Source of the DNA: Melioribacteraceae bacterium
GTDB lineage: Bacteria; Bacteroidota; Ignavibacteria; Ignavibacteriales; Melioribacteraceae
Direction: 5' to 3'
Length of the DNA: 64,000 bases
NCBI GenBank assembly: GCA_026417375.1
Contig: JAOADJ010000025.1
Span: 1 to 64,000 of the forward strand
The stretch's first letter is position 1. Every line of letters begins with the position of its first letter. This document shows positions 45,292 to 54,913 of the stretch, in pieces. Both the position numbers and the translations under genes were made by a program. The notes beneath the pieces are model-generated. The model was not told the DNA's origin and did not search any database. It saw only the letters and a program-made list of their open reading frames with translations.

Positions 45292-46011
45292 TTATGTAGA
45301 ATGAATTAAAAAATTGTTTAATATTTTTTCTTTAGAAATAATTTCTAAAGCTGAATAACCAAAAACATTATAAAACTGATTAACTAATTTTTCTTTTACA
45401 TCGTTAATAGAAATTTTTTCATTCAATTCTTTTTCAAGTGATGTTACATCTTTATCTTTAATTCCACAAGGAATAATACCATTAAAATAATCGAGATTAG
45501 TATTAATGTTAAAAGCAAATCCATGCATTGTAATCCAACGGCTTATTTTAATTCCTATTGCTGCAATTTTTCTATCTTCAATCCAAACACCAGTATAATT
45601 AGCTTTTCTTTGAGTAGATAAACCATATTCGTTGCAAACATTAATAATAACTTGTTCAAGTGAACGTAAATATTCATGAGTATCTTCTTTCCAATCTTTT
45701 AGATTTATAATTGGATAACCAACAATTTGACCAGGTCCGTGATAAGTAATATCTCCACCGCGATCAATTTCATAAACTGAAATTTTGTTTTCGATAAGTT
45801 GTTCATCATTGAATAACAAATTTTTTTTATCGGCAACTTTTCCAAGTGTATAAGTATGTGGATGTTCAAGTAACAAAATTATATCATTGATATTATTGTT
45901 ATGTCTATTTTCAAAAATTATTTTTTGTAAATCCCAGGCTTCCTGATAATCTATAAAATCAAGATCCGAATAAATTAATTTTTTAGATATGGATTGATTC
46001 GCCATAAGCAT
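45292..46011 (-). CDS. lipB: Octanoyl-ACP:protein octanoyltransferase
   Basis: Attaches octanoate from ACP to E2/GcvH lysines, the step before LipA. RGGDITYHGPGQIVGYPI is the LipB signature; the catalytic pair is Lys148 (DRKIAAIGIK) and Cys182 (GIIPCGIKD). 239 aa. The ORF starts inside the end of the E3 gene, overlapping by 29 bases, with ATG at 46011 and another ATG two codons later; either is possible and coupling to E3 translation is likely. Confidence 0.95.
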   Translation of the reverse strand: MLMANQSISKKLIYSDLDFIDYQEAWDLQKIIFENRHNNNINDIILLLEHPHTYTLGKVADKKNLLFNDEQLIENKISVYEIDRGGDITYHGPGQIVGYPIINLKDWKEDTHEYLRSLEQVIINVCNEYGLSTQRKANYTGVWIEDRKIAAIGIKISRWITMHGFAFNINTNLDYFNGIIPCGIKDKDVTSLEKELNEKISINDVKEKLVNQFYNVFGYSALEIISKEKILNNFLIHST

Positions 46012-47386
46012 TTGCTGCTGCTTCCATTATTGATTCTGATAATGTTGGATGTGCATGAACTGTTTTAACAATTGATTCATGTGTTGCTTCTAATGATTTA
46101 GCAAGTGTAATTTCTGATATTAATTCTGTAGCATCTTGACCAATTATATGAGCTCCTAAAATTTCACCATATTTAGCATCAAAAATTATTTTAACAAATC
46201 CTTCTCTTTCGCCAACTGCAAATGCTTTACCACTTGCCATAAATGGAAATTTACCAACTTTTATTTCATAACCAAGCTCTTTTGCTTTTAATTCAGTTAA
46301 ACCAACACTTGCAACTTGTGGATTACAATAAGTACACCCCGGAATTGTATTATAATTAATTGGTTCTACATTTAATCCTTTAATTTTTTCAACGCAGTAA
46401 ATTGCTTCGGCAGAAGCAACATGCGCTAACCAAGGTGGTCCGATTACATCACCAATTGCATAAATATTTTTAACATTTGTTTGATAAGTATTTCTATCAA
46501 CTTTTATATGCCCTCTTTCAATTTCAATTCCAACATTTTCTAAACCAATATTTTGAATGTTACCTGTAACACCAATTGCAGATAAAACAATGTCAGACTC
46601 AAGTTCAATTTCTTTATTATCTTTTTCAATTTTTACTTTAACTTTTTCATTTACAACTTTAGCCTGAATTACTTTTGTTTTAGTGTAAATTGTAATTCCT
46701 CTTTTCTTAAAATTTTTTTCTAAAGTTTCACTTATTTCTTTATCTTCAACAGGCAAAATATTTTCAAGCATTTCAATAATTGTCACTTTACTACCCAAAA
46801 CAGAATAAAAATATGCGAACTCAATTCCAATAGCTCCAGCTCCAATCACAATTAATTCATTTGGAACTTTATTTAATATCATTGCTTCTTTTGAAGTAAT
46901 TATTTTTTCACCATCAACTGGAATTGAAGATAGTGATTTAGGACTTGCACCAGTTGCTATTATAATTTTATCAGCAATTATTTCTTCTATTTTATTGTTG
47001 TTGTTATCAAAAATTTCAATTTTATTTTGTGATATTAATTTTCCAAAACCACGAATTCTTTCAACTTTATTTTTTTTGATTAACAATTCTACATTCTTAG
47101 AAATTTTTTCAGATATGTCGCGACTACTTTTAATAATTTTTTCAAAATCAAAAACTGGATTTTCCACTTTAATTCCAAAATCATAGGAGTGATTTTTAAT
47201 AAAATCAAAATGTTCTGCACTTTTTAATAATGCTTTTGTTGGAATGCATCCCCAATTAAGACAAATTCCACCAAGATTATCTTTATCAATTACAACAGTT
47301 TTAAAACCAAGTTGAGCTGCACGAATTGCTGCAACGTATCCTCCAGGACCGCCACCTAAAACTGCTATTTCGAACGTTTTTGACAT
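45983..47386 (-). CDS. lpdA: Dihydrolipoyl dehydrogenase (E3)
   Basis: 467-aa FAD flavoprotein that reoxidises dihydrolipoyl groups with NAD+. FAD motif GGGPGGYVAAIRAAQLG (11-27), redox cysteines Cys42 and Cys47 (GGICLNWGCIPTKAL), NAD-binding GAGAIGIEFAYFY, and the partner-subunit base His446 with the HAHPTLSE motif. First gene of the lipoyl cluster lpd-lipB-E1-E2-lipA. Its promoter must lie in the 71 bases before 47458; TATATTTG near 47415-47422 (minus strand) could be a Bacteroidetes-like -7 box. Confidence 0.96.
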   Translation of the reverse strand: MSKTFEIAVLGGGPGGYVAAIRAAQLGFKTVVIDKDNLGGICLNWGCIPTKALLKSAEHFDFIKNHSYDFGIKVENPVFDFEKIIKSSRDISEKISKNVELLIKKNKVERIRGFGKLISQNKIEIFDNNNNKIEEIIADKIIIATGASPKSLSSIPVDGEKIITSKEAMILNKVPNELIVIGAGAIGIEFAYFYSVLGSKVTIIEMLENILPVEDKEISETLEKNFKKRGITIYTKTKVIQAKVVNEKVKVKIEKDNKEIELESDIVLSAIGVTGNIQNIGLENVGIEIERGHIKVDRNTYQTNVKNIYAIGDVIGPPWLAHVASAEAIYCVEKIKGLNVEPINYNTIPGCTYCNPQVASVGLTELKAKELGYEIKVGKFPFMASGKAFAVGEREGFVKIIFDAKYGEILGAHIIGQDATELISEITLAKSLEATHESIVKTVHAHPTLSESIMEAAANAYGESIHI

Positions 47387-47457
47387 TTTTCTCTTTTTTA
47401 TTTTTGAATTTCACACAAATATATAGAAGTATAATCTTATAACAAACTTTATGTCTT

Positions 47458-48318
47458 TTATTGTGAAAATATTATAAATATTACTCCCAAAAACATAATT
47501 ATACTACCAAACAATCTTTGCCTTACATTTGGTTCATTTAAGAAATAATAACCTAACAAAACTGCAAATACACTGCTTATTCTTTTAATTGATACGACAT
47601 AAGAAACAAGGGTAAGTGAAAGTGCAATATAATGGAAGAGATAGGAGCCGGTCGTAAAAAGACTTACTAAAAATAAATCACATTTTGTTGCTTTAATTTT
47701 TTCTTTATTAAATTTTTTTTGTGTTATAACTAAAATTGTAATTGAGACAAAAACCAATAAATTCAAAAATGTAATATGTTGTAATACTGATGAACTTTTT
47801 ATAGAAATTTTATCAAACACTCCGGAAATGCCCCATAGGAAAGCTACAATTAACATATAACGTGTTCCTTTGTTTTTTACAATGGCTTTGAATGGTTCAA
47901 AAATGCTCATTTTTTTTAAATCGATGTTAAGTATATAAGAACCTAAAACAACCAATAAAATACCAATGAATCCAACTGCACTGGGTAATTCTCCTATAGT
48001 AAAAGGTGAAGCAACAACAAGAACTAAAGGAGTAAAACTTAACATTGGCATGACTGTAGAAATATCACCTTTTGAAATTGCTCTCATATACAAAACAGTA
48101 TTTATCACTTGAATTATTCCACTACCTAAAAATCCAATCCAAAAATTTATGTTAAATTTTAATTCAATAAGTAAAAGCATCGGTGGAAAAATTAATACTG
48201 GTATTACATTATTAGCCCATGAAATTAAAATTGGATCAATATTTTTAGAAGCTCTTTTAATAAATAAACTTCTTAAACCTTCCGAAATTGGATTAAGTAA
48301 TGCAAAAAATAACCACAT
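47458..48318 (-). CDS. EamA/DMT-family permease
   Basis: 286-aa inner-membrane protein with about ten helices in two EamA repeats (~1-135, ~145-286). Typical features are VLVVASPFTIGELPSAVGFIGILLVVLGSYIL at the end of repeat one and AVLLGYYFLNEPNVRQRLFG near the end of repeat two, with the conserved E-P of EamA transporters. Substrates of such DMT permeases are small metabolites; none can be named here. 11 bases after the endonuclease III gene on the same strand. Confidence 0.85.
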   Translation of the reverse strand: MWLFFALLNPISEGLRSLFIKRASKNIDPILISWANNVIPVLIFPPMLLLIELKFNINFWIGFLGSGIIQVINTVLYMRAISKGDISTVMPMLSFTPLVLVVASPFTIGELPSAVGFIGILLVVLGSYILNIDLKKMSIFEPFKAIVKNKGTRYMLIVAFLWGISGVFDKISIKSSSVLQHITFLNLLVFVSITILVITQKKFNKEKIKATKCDLFLVSLFTTGSYLFHYIALSLTLVSYVVSIKRISSVFAVLLGYYFLNEPNVRQRLFGSIIMFLGVIFIIFSQ

Positions 48319-48329
48319 AATATTCCTCT

Positions 48330-49049
48330 TTAAATTCCGATATTATCTAAAAGTAAAATTCTTTTTTTAGTCTCTTTTTTATCTGTAATAAAATTTTTTT
48401 TATCAAACTGACACATTTTTTCAATTGGGCAAATAGAACAATTGGGTTTAATTGGTTTACATATTTCTCTACCAAGTAATATTAAATTTGTGTGAAATGT
48501 GTGAGCAATTTTATCAGGAAAATTTTTGTTCAACTCCCAAAAAGTTTTTTCAGGTGTTTTTGTATTAACTAATTTAATTCTATTTAATATTCTATGTAAA
48601 TGAGTATCAACAGGACATATATTTCTATTCAGTGAAAATAATAAAACGCAAGATGCAGTTTTAACTCCTATTCCTTTGAATTTTGTTAATTCATCAATAA
48701 TATTTTTATAACTTTCTTTTGTTAGAAAATTAAGTTTAAAATCATTTCTTTTTTTAAGCTCATTCAACAAATTTTTTATTGCATACGATTTAGAATTAGC
48801 TAACCCAGCAACTTTTATCAATTTTTCAATTTCTTTTTTTGATGCATTTGATGCCTCTTCCCAATTATTAAAAGTCTTCTTTAAATTATTAAATGCTTTG
48901 TATGAATTATTATCATTCGTGTTTTGAGAAAGTATAGTTGCAATTAAAGTATCTAATGGATTTGGTAACGGATTCTGCCTTTCTGGAACACCAAAATGTT
49001 TTATTAGTAATTCATTTATTTTAATTATTTTTTTAATGTTAATACTCAT
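48330..49049 (-). CDS. nth: Endonuclease III-family DNA glycosylase/AP lyase
   Basis: Removes oxidised pyrimidines and nicks the AP site. HhH motif FKGIGVKTA with catalytic Lys130, catalytic Asp148 (CPVDTH), and a 4Fe-4S cluster with Cys197, 204, 207 and 213 at the standard x6-x2-x5 spacing. 239 aa with a lysine-rich C-terminal extension past the cluster (DKKETKKRILLLD), a little longer than E. coli Nth. Divergent from the met leader. Confidence 0.93.
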   Translation of the reverse strand: MSINIKKIIKINELLIKHFGVPERQNPLPNPLDTLIATILSQNTNDNNSYKAFNNLKKTFNNWEEASNASKKEIEKLIKVAGLANSKSYAIKNLLNELKKRNDFKLNFLTKESYKNIIDELTKFKGIGVKTASCVLLFSLNRNICPVDTHLHRILNRIKLVNTKTPEKTFWELNKNFPDKIAHTFHTNLILLGREICKPIKPNCSICPIEKMCQFDKKNFITDKKETKKRILLLDNIGI

Positions 49050-49097
49050 TTAATAAATGTATAATTATTCATATTTATGAATTAATATAAATTTAAC
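49050..49097. other. Spacer between nth and the met promoter
   Basis: 48 bases with no feature beyond what nth and the leader need; the nth promoter must overlap it. Confidence 0.3.
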
Positions 49098-49126
49098 TTG
49101 ACAAATGAAAAATCATCAATTATTTT
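49098..49126 (+). promoter_or_regulatory. Promoter of the met leader and metYX
   Basis: TTGACA (49098-49103), 17 bases, TATTTT (49121-49126): the same boxes and spacing as the groESL promoter. RNA would start near 49133, only about 12 bases before the leader ATG. Confidence 0.75.
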
Positions 49127-49144
49127 CGCAACAAAGATAAACAA

Positions 49145-49228
49145 ATGAAAAGAATTGATATAAATATCGCCCACATCATGATGATAAATATGATGATGTT
49201 ATTTTCGTTACGAACGAAGGGCGAATAG
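49145..49228 (+). CDS. Methionine-rich leader peptide
   Basis: 27-codon ORF from ATG at 49145 to TAG at 49228. Residues 12-18 are M-M-I-N-M-M-M, so five of seven codons are AUG (49178-49198), six Met in total. Only a weak Shine-Dalgarno sequence (AAAGA). It lies directly between the promoter and a terminator that precedes metY. The sequence C-terminal of the Met run (LFSLRTKGE) is encoded by the RNA segment that forms the antiterminator. Its function is inferred to be ribosome stalling when Met-tRNA is short. Too short and too specifically placed to be a normal gene. Confidence 0.8.
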   Translation: MKRIDINIAHIMMINMMMLFSLRTKGE

Positions 49229-49282
49229 CTATATATTTTTTTAATTAACCCAAAGCCCTTCAATTTGAAGGGCTTTTTTTTT
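49167..49282 (+). promoter_or_regulatory. Methionine attenuator (1:2, 2:3, 3:4 RNA structures) with terminator
   Basis: Segment 1 TCGCCC (49167-49172) pairs with segment 2 GGGCGA (49219-49224). Segment 2, read as GAAGGGC (49216-49222), also pairs with segment 3 GCCCTTC (49255-49261). Segment 3 pairs with segment 4 GAAGGGC (49267-49273) to form the terminator: stem AAAGCCCTTC / GAAGGGCTTT, 5-base loop, nine Ts (49274-49282). Segments 2 and 4 are identical over seven bases. Stalling at the Met codons would cover segment 1 and leave 2 free to pair with 3; reading to the stop covers 2 and frees 3:4. Pairings are seen in sequence; regulation is inferred. Confidence 0.8.
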
Positions 49283-49300
49283 GAACAAAATAAGGAGTAA

Positions 49301-50608
<1,308 letters not shown>

Positions 50609-50649
50609 ATTCTATTTTCATAAGTTAGTTTTATAAATTTATAATAATT

Positions 50650-51753
50650 ATGAAAAACACAATAAAAGTTATACACGATTTACATAAAGATGAACATGAC
50701 TATAAAATATTTTCATCAAATGATGGATTTATTTTCGAAAATGGTGAAAAAATTGAAAGACTCGATATAGCTTATGAAACTTATGGGAAACTGAATGATG
50801 AAAAAAATAACGTTATTCTTGTTTGTCATGCCTTAACCGGTGATGCTCATGCTTCATCATTTAATAATCCAAACGGTAGAGCTGGATGGTGGGATGGAAT
50901 AATTGGATTAGATAAATCATTGGATCCATCAAAATATTTTATAGTTTGTTCAAATTTTCTTGGTAGTTGTTATGGTACTTCTGGTCCGGCTTCAATAAAT
51001 CCTTTAACAAATAAAAAATACAATTTAAGTTTTCCAAGTATTACAGTAAGAGATTTAGTTTATGGTCAAAAATTATTAATAGATTTTTTAGGTATAAAAA
51101 AAATTAAAACTGTTATTGGCGGATCACTTGGTGGAATGCAAGCATTAGAATGGTCGCTACTTTTTCCGGATTTAGTTGAATCAATAATTCCTATTGCATG
51201 TGGTTCAAAACATTCTGCCTGGGCAATTGGTTTAAATGAAATTCAACGAAAAGTTATTATGGATGATCCCTTATGGAAAAATGGTGAATATAACACTCAA
51301 CCTTTCAATGGCCTTGCAACAGCAAGAATGTTAGCTATGATTACTTACAGAACTAATAAAAATTTTGAAACAAGATTTGAGCGAAAAGTAAAAGAACATA
51401 AAGAGAAAAAAGATTTTTATGAAGTTGAGAGTTATTTACATTATCAAGGTAAAAAACTTGTACAAAGATTTGATGCAAATTCATATTTATATATTACAAA
51501 TATTATGGATAGTCACGATATTGGAAGAAATAGAGGTGGAACTTTAAATGCACTAAAATCAATCAAAGCTAAAACATTAGTTATAGGAATTAATACTGAT
51601 ATACTTTATCCAATTGAAGAACAAAAAGAAATTGCTGAAACTGTGATTAATGGAAAATATTTTGAAATAAATTCCATTTATGGTCACGATGCATTTTTAA
51701 TTGAGTTCGATCAAATGAATCCTATAATTGAAAATTTTCTAAGTTCATTCTAA
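50650..51753 (+). CDS. metX: Homoserine O-acetyltransferase (MetX)
   Basis: 367-aa alpha/beta-hydrolase-fold acyltransferase. Nucleophile Ser159 in GGSLGGMQALEWS; LVCHALTGDAHASS near residue 60 and the late catalytic Asp/His (IGINTDILYP and IYGHDAFLIE) complete the triad. Whether acetyl- or succinyl-CoA is used cannot be read with certainty, but the MetY partner argues for acetyl. With metY it forms a two-step homocysteine operon under the upstream attenuator. Confidence 0.94.
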   Translation: MKNTIKVIHDLHKDEHDYKIFSSNDGFIFENGEKIERLDIAYETYGKLNDEKNNVILVCHALTGDAHASSFNNPNGRAGWWDGIIGLDKSLDPSKYFIVCSNFLGSCYGTSGPASINPLTNKKYNLSFPSITVRDLVYGQKLLIDFLGIKKIKTVIGGSLGGMQALEWSLLFPDLVESIIPIACGSKHSAWAIGLNEIQRKVIMDDPLWKNGEYNTQPFNGLATARMLAMITYRTNKNFETRFERKVKEHKEKKDFYEVESYLHYQGKKLVQRFDANSYLYITNIMDSHDIGRNRGGTLNALKSIKAKTLVIGINTDILYPIEEQKEIAETVINGKYFEINSIYGHDAFLIEFDQMNPIIENFLSSF

Positions 51754-51813
51754 TATTTTTACTTATAAAAAGTATAATTACTTTTGTAATGTTATTTCAT
51801 TCATGGAGGTTTA

Positions 51814-53163
51814 ATGTCAACATTAATGGTTAGTATTTCAGGAATTCGGGGAATAATTGGTGATGGATTAGATCCTCAAACAATTGTAAAATATACATCT
51901 GCATATGCTGATTTTTGTGGTAAAGGAAAAATAATTTTAGGAAGCGATGGTAGAATTTCTGGAAGTATGGTTAAAAATATTGTTGAAGGTACTTTAATAG
52001 CAAAAGGAAATGATGTAATTGATATTGGAATATGCCCTACTCCAACTGTTTTGTTTAATGTAAAAAAACAAAAAGCTGTTGGAGGAATTCAAATTTCTGC
52101 AAGTCATAATCCAAATGAATGGAATGCATTAAAATTATTAAATAGTAATGGTGAATTTATGTCACCTGAAGAAAATAAATTAATGCTTTCTCTTTTAGAA
52201 AATTCACAAAAGAATTATGCTCAGTGGAATAAATTAGGTGAATCAATTAAATATGAAAAAGGATTAGATGATCATATAGATTCAGTATTAAAAATTCCTT
52301 TTATAGAAATTAATAAAATTCGAAAAAGAAAATTTAAAGTTCTGTTAGACTGTGTTAATGGTGCTGGTGCTTATTCGATGCCAAATTTTTTAAAGATGCT
52401 TGGTTGTGAAGTAATAGAAATAAATTGTAATAAAAATGGGATTTTTCCACGACTACCGGAACCGATTCCAGAAAATTTAACACAAACAATGAAAGCAGTT
52501 AAAAAACATAAAGCAGATTTAGGAATTGTTGTTGATCCTGATGTTGATCGTTTAGTTTTAATTACAGAAAAAGGTGAACCTTTTGGTGAAGAAAATACAA
52601 TTGTTCAGGCAATTAAATTCTGGCTTTCAAAAAAGAAAGGAAATGTTGTGGTTAATTTATCAACAACAAGAGGTGTTGATGATGTTGCTAAATTTTATAA
52701 TTGCAAAGTATTTCGTTCACCTGTTGGCGAAGCAAATGTTGTAAAAAAAATGAAAGAAGTTAAAGCTATTATTGGTGGTGAAGGAAGTGGTGGAGTAATT
52801 TTACCAAAAGCTGTTTTTGGAAGAGATGCTTTAACAGGTACAGTTTTATTACTTCAACATCTTATTGAATTTGGTGGAACAATAAATGAATTAAAAAAAT
52901 CCTTACCGCAATATTTTATTTCAAAAAAGAAAATTGAAATTGGGAGTAAAAATCCAGATGAAATATTAGATAGTTTAATAAAAAAATATAAAGATGAAAA
53001 TATTAATACTGATGATGGATTGAGAATTGATTTTGAAGATCATTGGGTTCACTTTAGAAAATCGAACACAGAGCCAATAATACGTTGTATTGTTGAAGCG
53101 AAATCAATTATCGAAGCAAATAATTATACAGAAAAATATTTCAGAGAATTAACAAAAAATTAA
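51814..53163 (+). CDS. Phosphohexomutase (phosphoglucomutase/phosphomannomutase/GlmM family)
   Basis: 449 aa, four-domain alpha-D-phosphohexomutase. Phosphoserine Ser97 in SASHNPNEWNALKLL; metal loop DPDVDRLVLI; sugar-binding GEGSGGVILP; phosphate-binding RKSNTEPIIRCIVEA. Substrate (glucose-, mannose- or glucosamine-phosphate) is not certain; SISGIRGIIGDGLDP and SGRI resemble the archaeal-type PMM/PGM/GlmM group. Shine-Dalgarno GGAGG. pgi follows after 10 bases, linking it to hexose-phosphate interconversion. Confidence 0.92.
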   Translation: MSTLMVSISGIRGIIGDGLDPQTIVKYTSAYADFCGKGKIILGSDGRISGSMVKNIVEGTLIAKGNDVIDIGICPTPTVLFNVKKQKAVGGIQISASHNPNEWNALKLLNSNGEFMSPEENKLMLSLLENSQKNYAQWNKLGESIKYEKGLDDHIDSVLKIPFIEINKIRKRKFKVLLDCVNGAGAYSMPNFLKMLGCEVIEINCNKNGIFPRLPEPIPENLTQTMKAVKKHKADLGIVVDPDVDRLVLITEKGEPFGEENTIVQAIKFWLSKKKGNVVVNLSTTRGVDDVAKFYNCKVFRSPVGEANVVKKMKEVKAIIGGEGSGGVILPKAVFGRDALTGTVLLLQHLIEFGGTINELKKSLPQYFISKKKIEIGSKNPDEILDSLIKKYKDENINTDDGLRIDFEDHWVHFRKSNTEPIIRCIVEAKSIIEANNYTEKYFRELTKN

Positions 53164-53173
53164 TGGTGAAATA

Positions 53174-54868
53174 ATGAATATCAACATTGGAAATTTTAGA
53201 ACCGAATTAGAGATTTTATCAAGTCATTTTGAAAATGAAAAAATTGCAGAAAGAATTTGGCAAAAAGATTTTACAGTTTGGAGTGATCAACCAGATGAAA
53301 TAACAAATAGACTTGGTTGGTTAAATAGTCCATCTAACACATTAAAACAATTAGATGAAATTTTTGAATTTGTTAAAAGTGTAATTAATGAAGGATTTAA
53401 AAATGTTTTACTACTTGGAATGGGTGGCTCAAGTTTAGCTCCCGAAGTTTTTAGAAAAACTTTTGGAATCAAAGAAGGTTATTTAGATTTAGCCGTTTTA
53501 GATAGCACTGACCCTGAACAAGTAAAATATTTCGAAGACAAATTTCCAATTGATAATACTTTGTTCATCGTTTCAACAAAATCTGGTGGAACTGTAGAAA
53601 CATTTTCATTTTTAAAATACTTTTATAATAAAACATTGAATAAAGTTGGATTGGAAAAAGTTGGAAATCATTTTGTTGCAATTACAGATCCAGGCAGTGG
53701 TTTAGAAACAACGGCCAGACAATTAAACTTCAGAAAAATATTTTTAAATGATCCGAACATTGGTGGAAGATATTCAGCTTTATCACTTTTTGGAATTGTA
53801 CCTGCTGCATTAATTGGTGTAGATATTAAAAATGTTTTAAAGTTGGCTGAAGCTTATTCATACTCAACAAAAAATAATAACTGTAATATTAATGAAGCCG
53901 CTAAACTTGGTTTAGCAATTGGACTTTTGGCAAAAAATAATATTGATAAATTAACGTTTATATATTCAAAACAATTTGAACACTTTGGGGCTTGGGTTGA
54001 ACAATTAATTGCTGAAAGTACAGGAAAAAATGGTAAAGGCATTTTACCAATTGTTAACGAAGAAATATTAACACCGGAAAATTATTTAAATGATAGATTT
54101 TTAATTTTTACAAATTATAAAAATGAAACGAATATTAATGGCAATATAAAATTATTGAAAGAAAGCAAAATTCCTTTTATTGAATTTGAATTAGAAGATT
54201 TAATTCAGATTGGTGTAGAATTTTTTAAATGGGAATTTGCAACAATTGTGGCAAGTTGGGTAATTAAAATTCAACCATTCGATCAACCCAATGTAGAATC
54301 AGCTAAAATCGTTGCAAGAAAAATGGTACAAGATTTTAAAGAAACTGGTAAACTAACTGAGTTACCAATTTCATGTGAAGAAAACGGAATAAAAATTACA
54401 AGTAATTTAAATGGTGAGACAATTAAACAACAGTTTGAAAATTTAATTTCATTGATTGAGGAAAAGAAAAAATCTTTTCCACTTCCCTATTTATCAATTC
54501 AGGCATATATAAATATGAATGATGAAAATGAAAAAGCATTACAATCATTCAGAACAAAATTGCAAACAAAAATTAATATAGCAACAACATTAGGATTTGG
54601 TCCACGCTTTTTACATTCAACTGGTCAGTTACATAAAGGCGATGCTGGGAATGGATTTTTTATACAGATAATTAATGAACCTGAAATTGATCTCAATATT
54701 CCAGATGAAGCTATTAATCAAGTATCATCAATTTCTTTTGGTATATTAATAAAATCACAAGCATTAGGAGATCGTCAGGCATTAATTGATAATAATAGAA
54801 ATGTAATGACAATTAATCTTGGAAAAAATTATTTAAATAACTTGCAACAACTAATTAGCATTTTTTAA
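53174..54868 (+). CDS. pgi: Glucose-6-phosphate isomerase
   Basis: 564 aa, SIS-fold isomerase interconverting glucose-6-P and fructose-6-P. The sugar-phosphate loops are NVLLLGMGGSSLAPEVF and FIVSTKSGGTVETFSF, followed by GGRYSALSLFGIVP. It belongs to the longer subtype otherwise found as the C-terminal half of transaldolase-PGI fusions; here no transaldolase domain is attached. Closes the plus-strand run from metY; a hairpin follows. Confidence 0.92.
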   Translation: MNINIGNFRTELEILSSHFENEKIAERIWQKDFTVWSDQPDEITNRLGWLNSPSNTLKQLDEIFEFVKSVINEGFKNVLLLGMGGSSLAPEVFRKTFGIKEGYLDLAVLDSTDPEQVKYFEDKFPIDNTLFIVSTKSGGTVETFSFLKYFYNKTLNKVGLEKVGNHFVAITDPGSGLETTARQLNFRKIFLNDPNIGGRYSALSLFGIVPAALIGVDIKNVLKLAEAYSYSTKNNNCNINEAAKLGLAIGLLAKNNIDKLTFIYSKQFEHFGAWVEQLIAESTGKNGKGILPIVNEEILTPENYLNDRFLIFTNYKNETNINGNIKLLKESKIPFIEFELEDLIQIGVEFFKWEFATIVASWVIKIQPFDQPNVESAKIVARKMVQDFKETGKLTELPISCEENGIKITSNLNGETIKQQFENLISLIEEKKKSFPLPYLSIQAYINMNDENEKALQSFRTKLQTKINIATTLGFGPRFLHSTGQLHKGDAGNGFFIQIINEPEIDLNIPDEAINQVSSISFGILIKSQALGDRQALIDNNRNVMTINLGKNYLNNLQQLISIF

Positions 54869-54876
54869 TTGTAATT

Positions 54877-54909
54877 GAACACAGATTTTAATCTATAAAA
54901 TCTGTGTTC
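54877..54909. terminator. Convergent hairpin after pgi
   Basis: Perfect 14-bp arms GAACACAGATTTTA (54877-54890) and TAAAATCTGTGTTC (54896-54909) with a 5-base loop, between the convergent pgi and histidine-kinase genes. No T-run on either side, so either a Rho-independent terminator of low efficiency or a transcription barrier/3'-end stabiliser. Confidence 0.7.
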
Positions 54910-54913
54910 GAAT

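Noticed and set aside
45983-46011. Frameshift or gene fusion where lipB starts inside lpdA
   Set aside because: Both proteins are complete with normal ends; a 29-base overlap with internal start is a plausible coupling arrangement.
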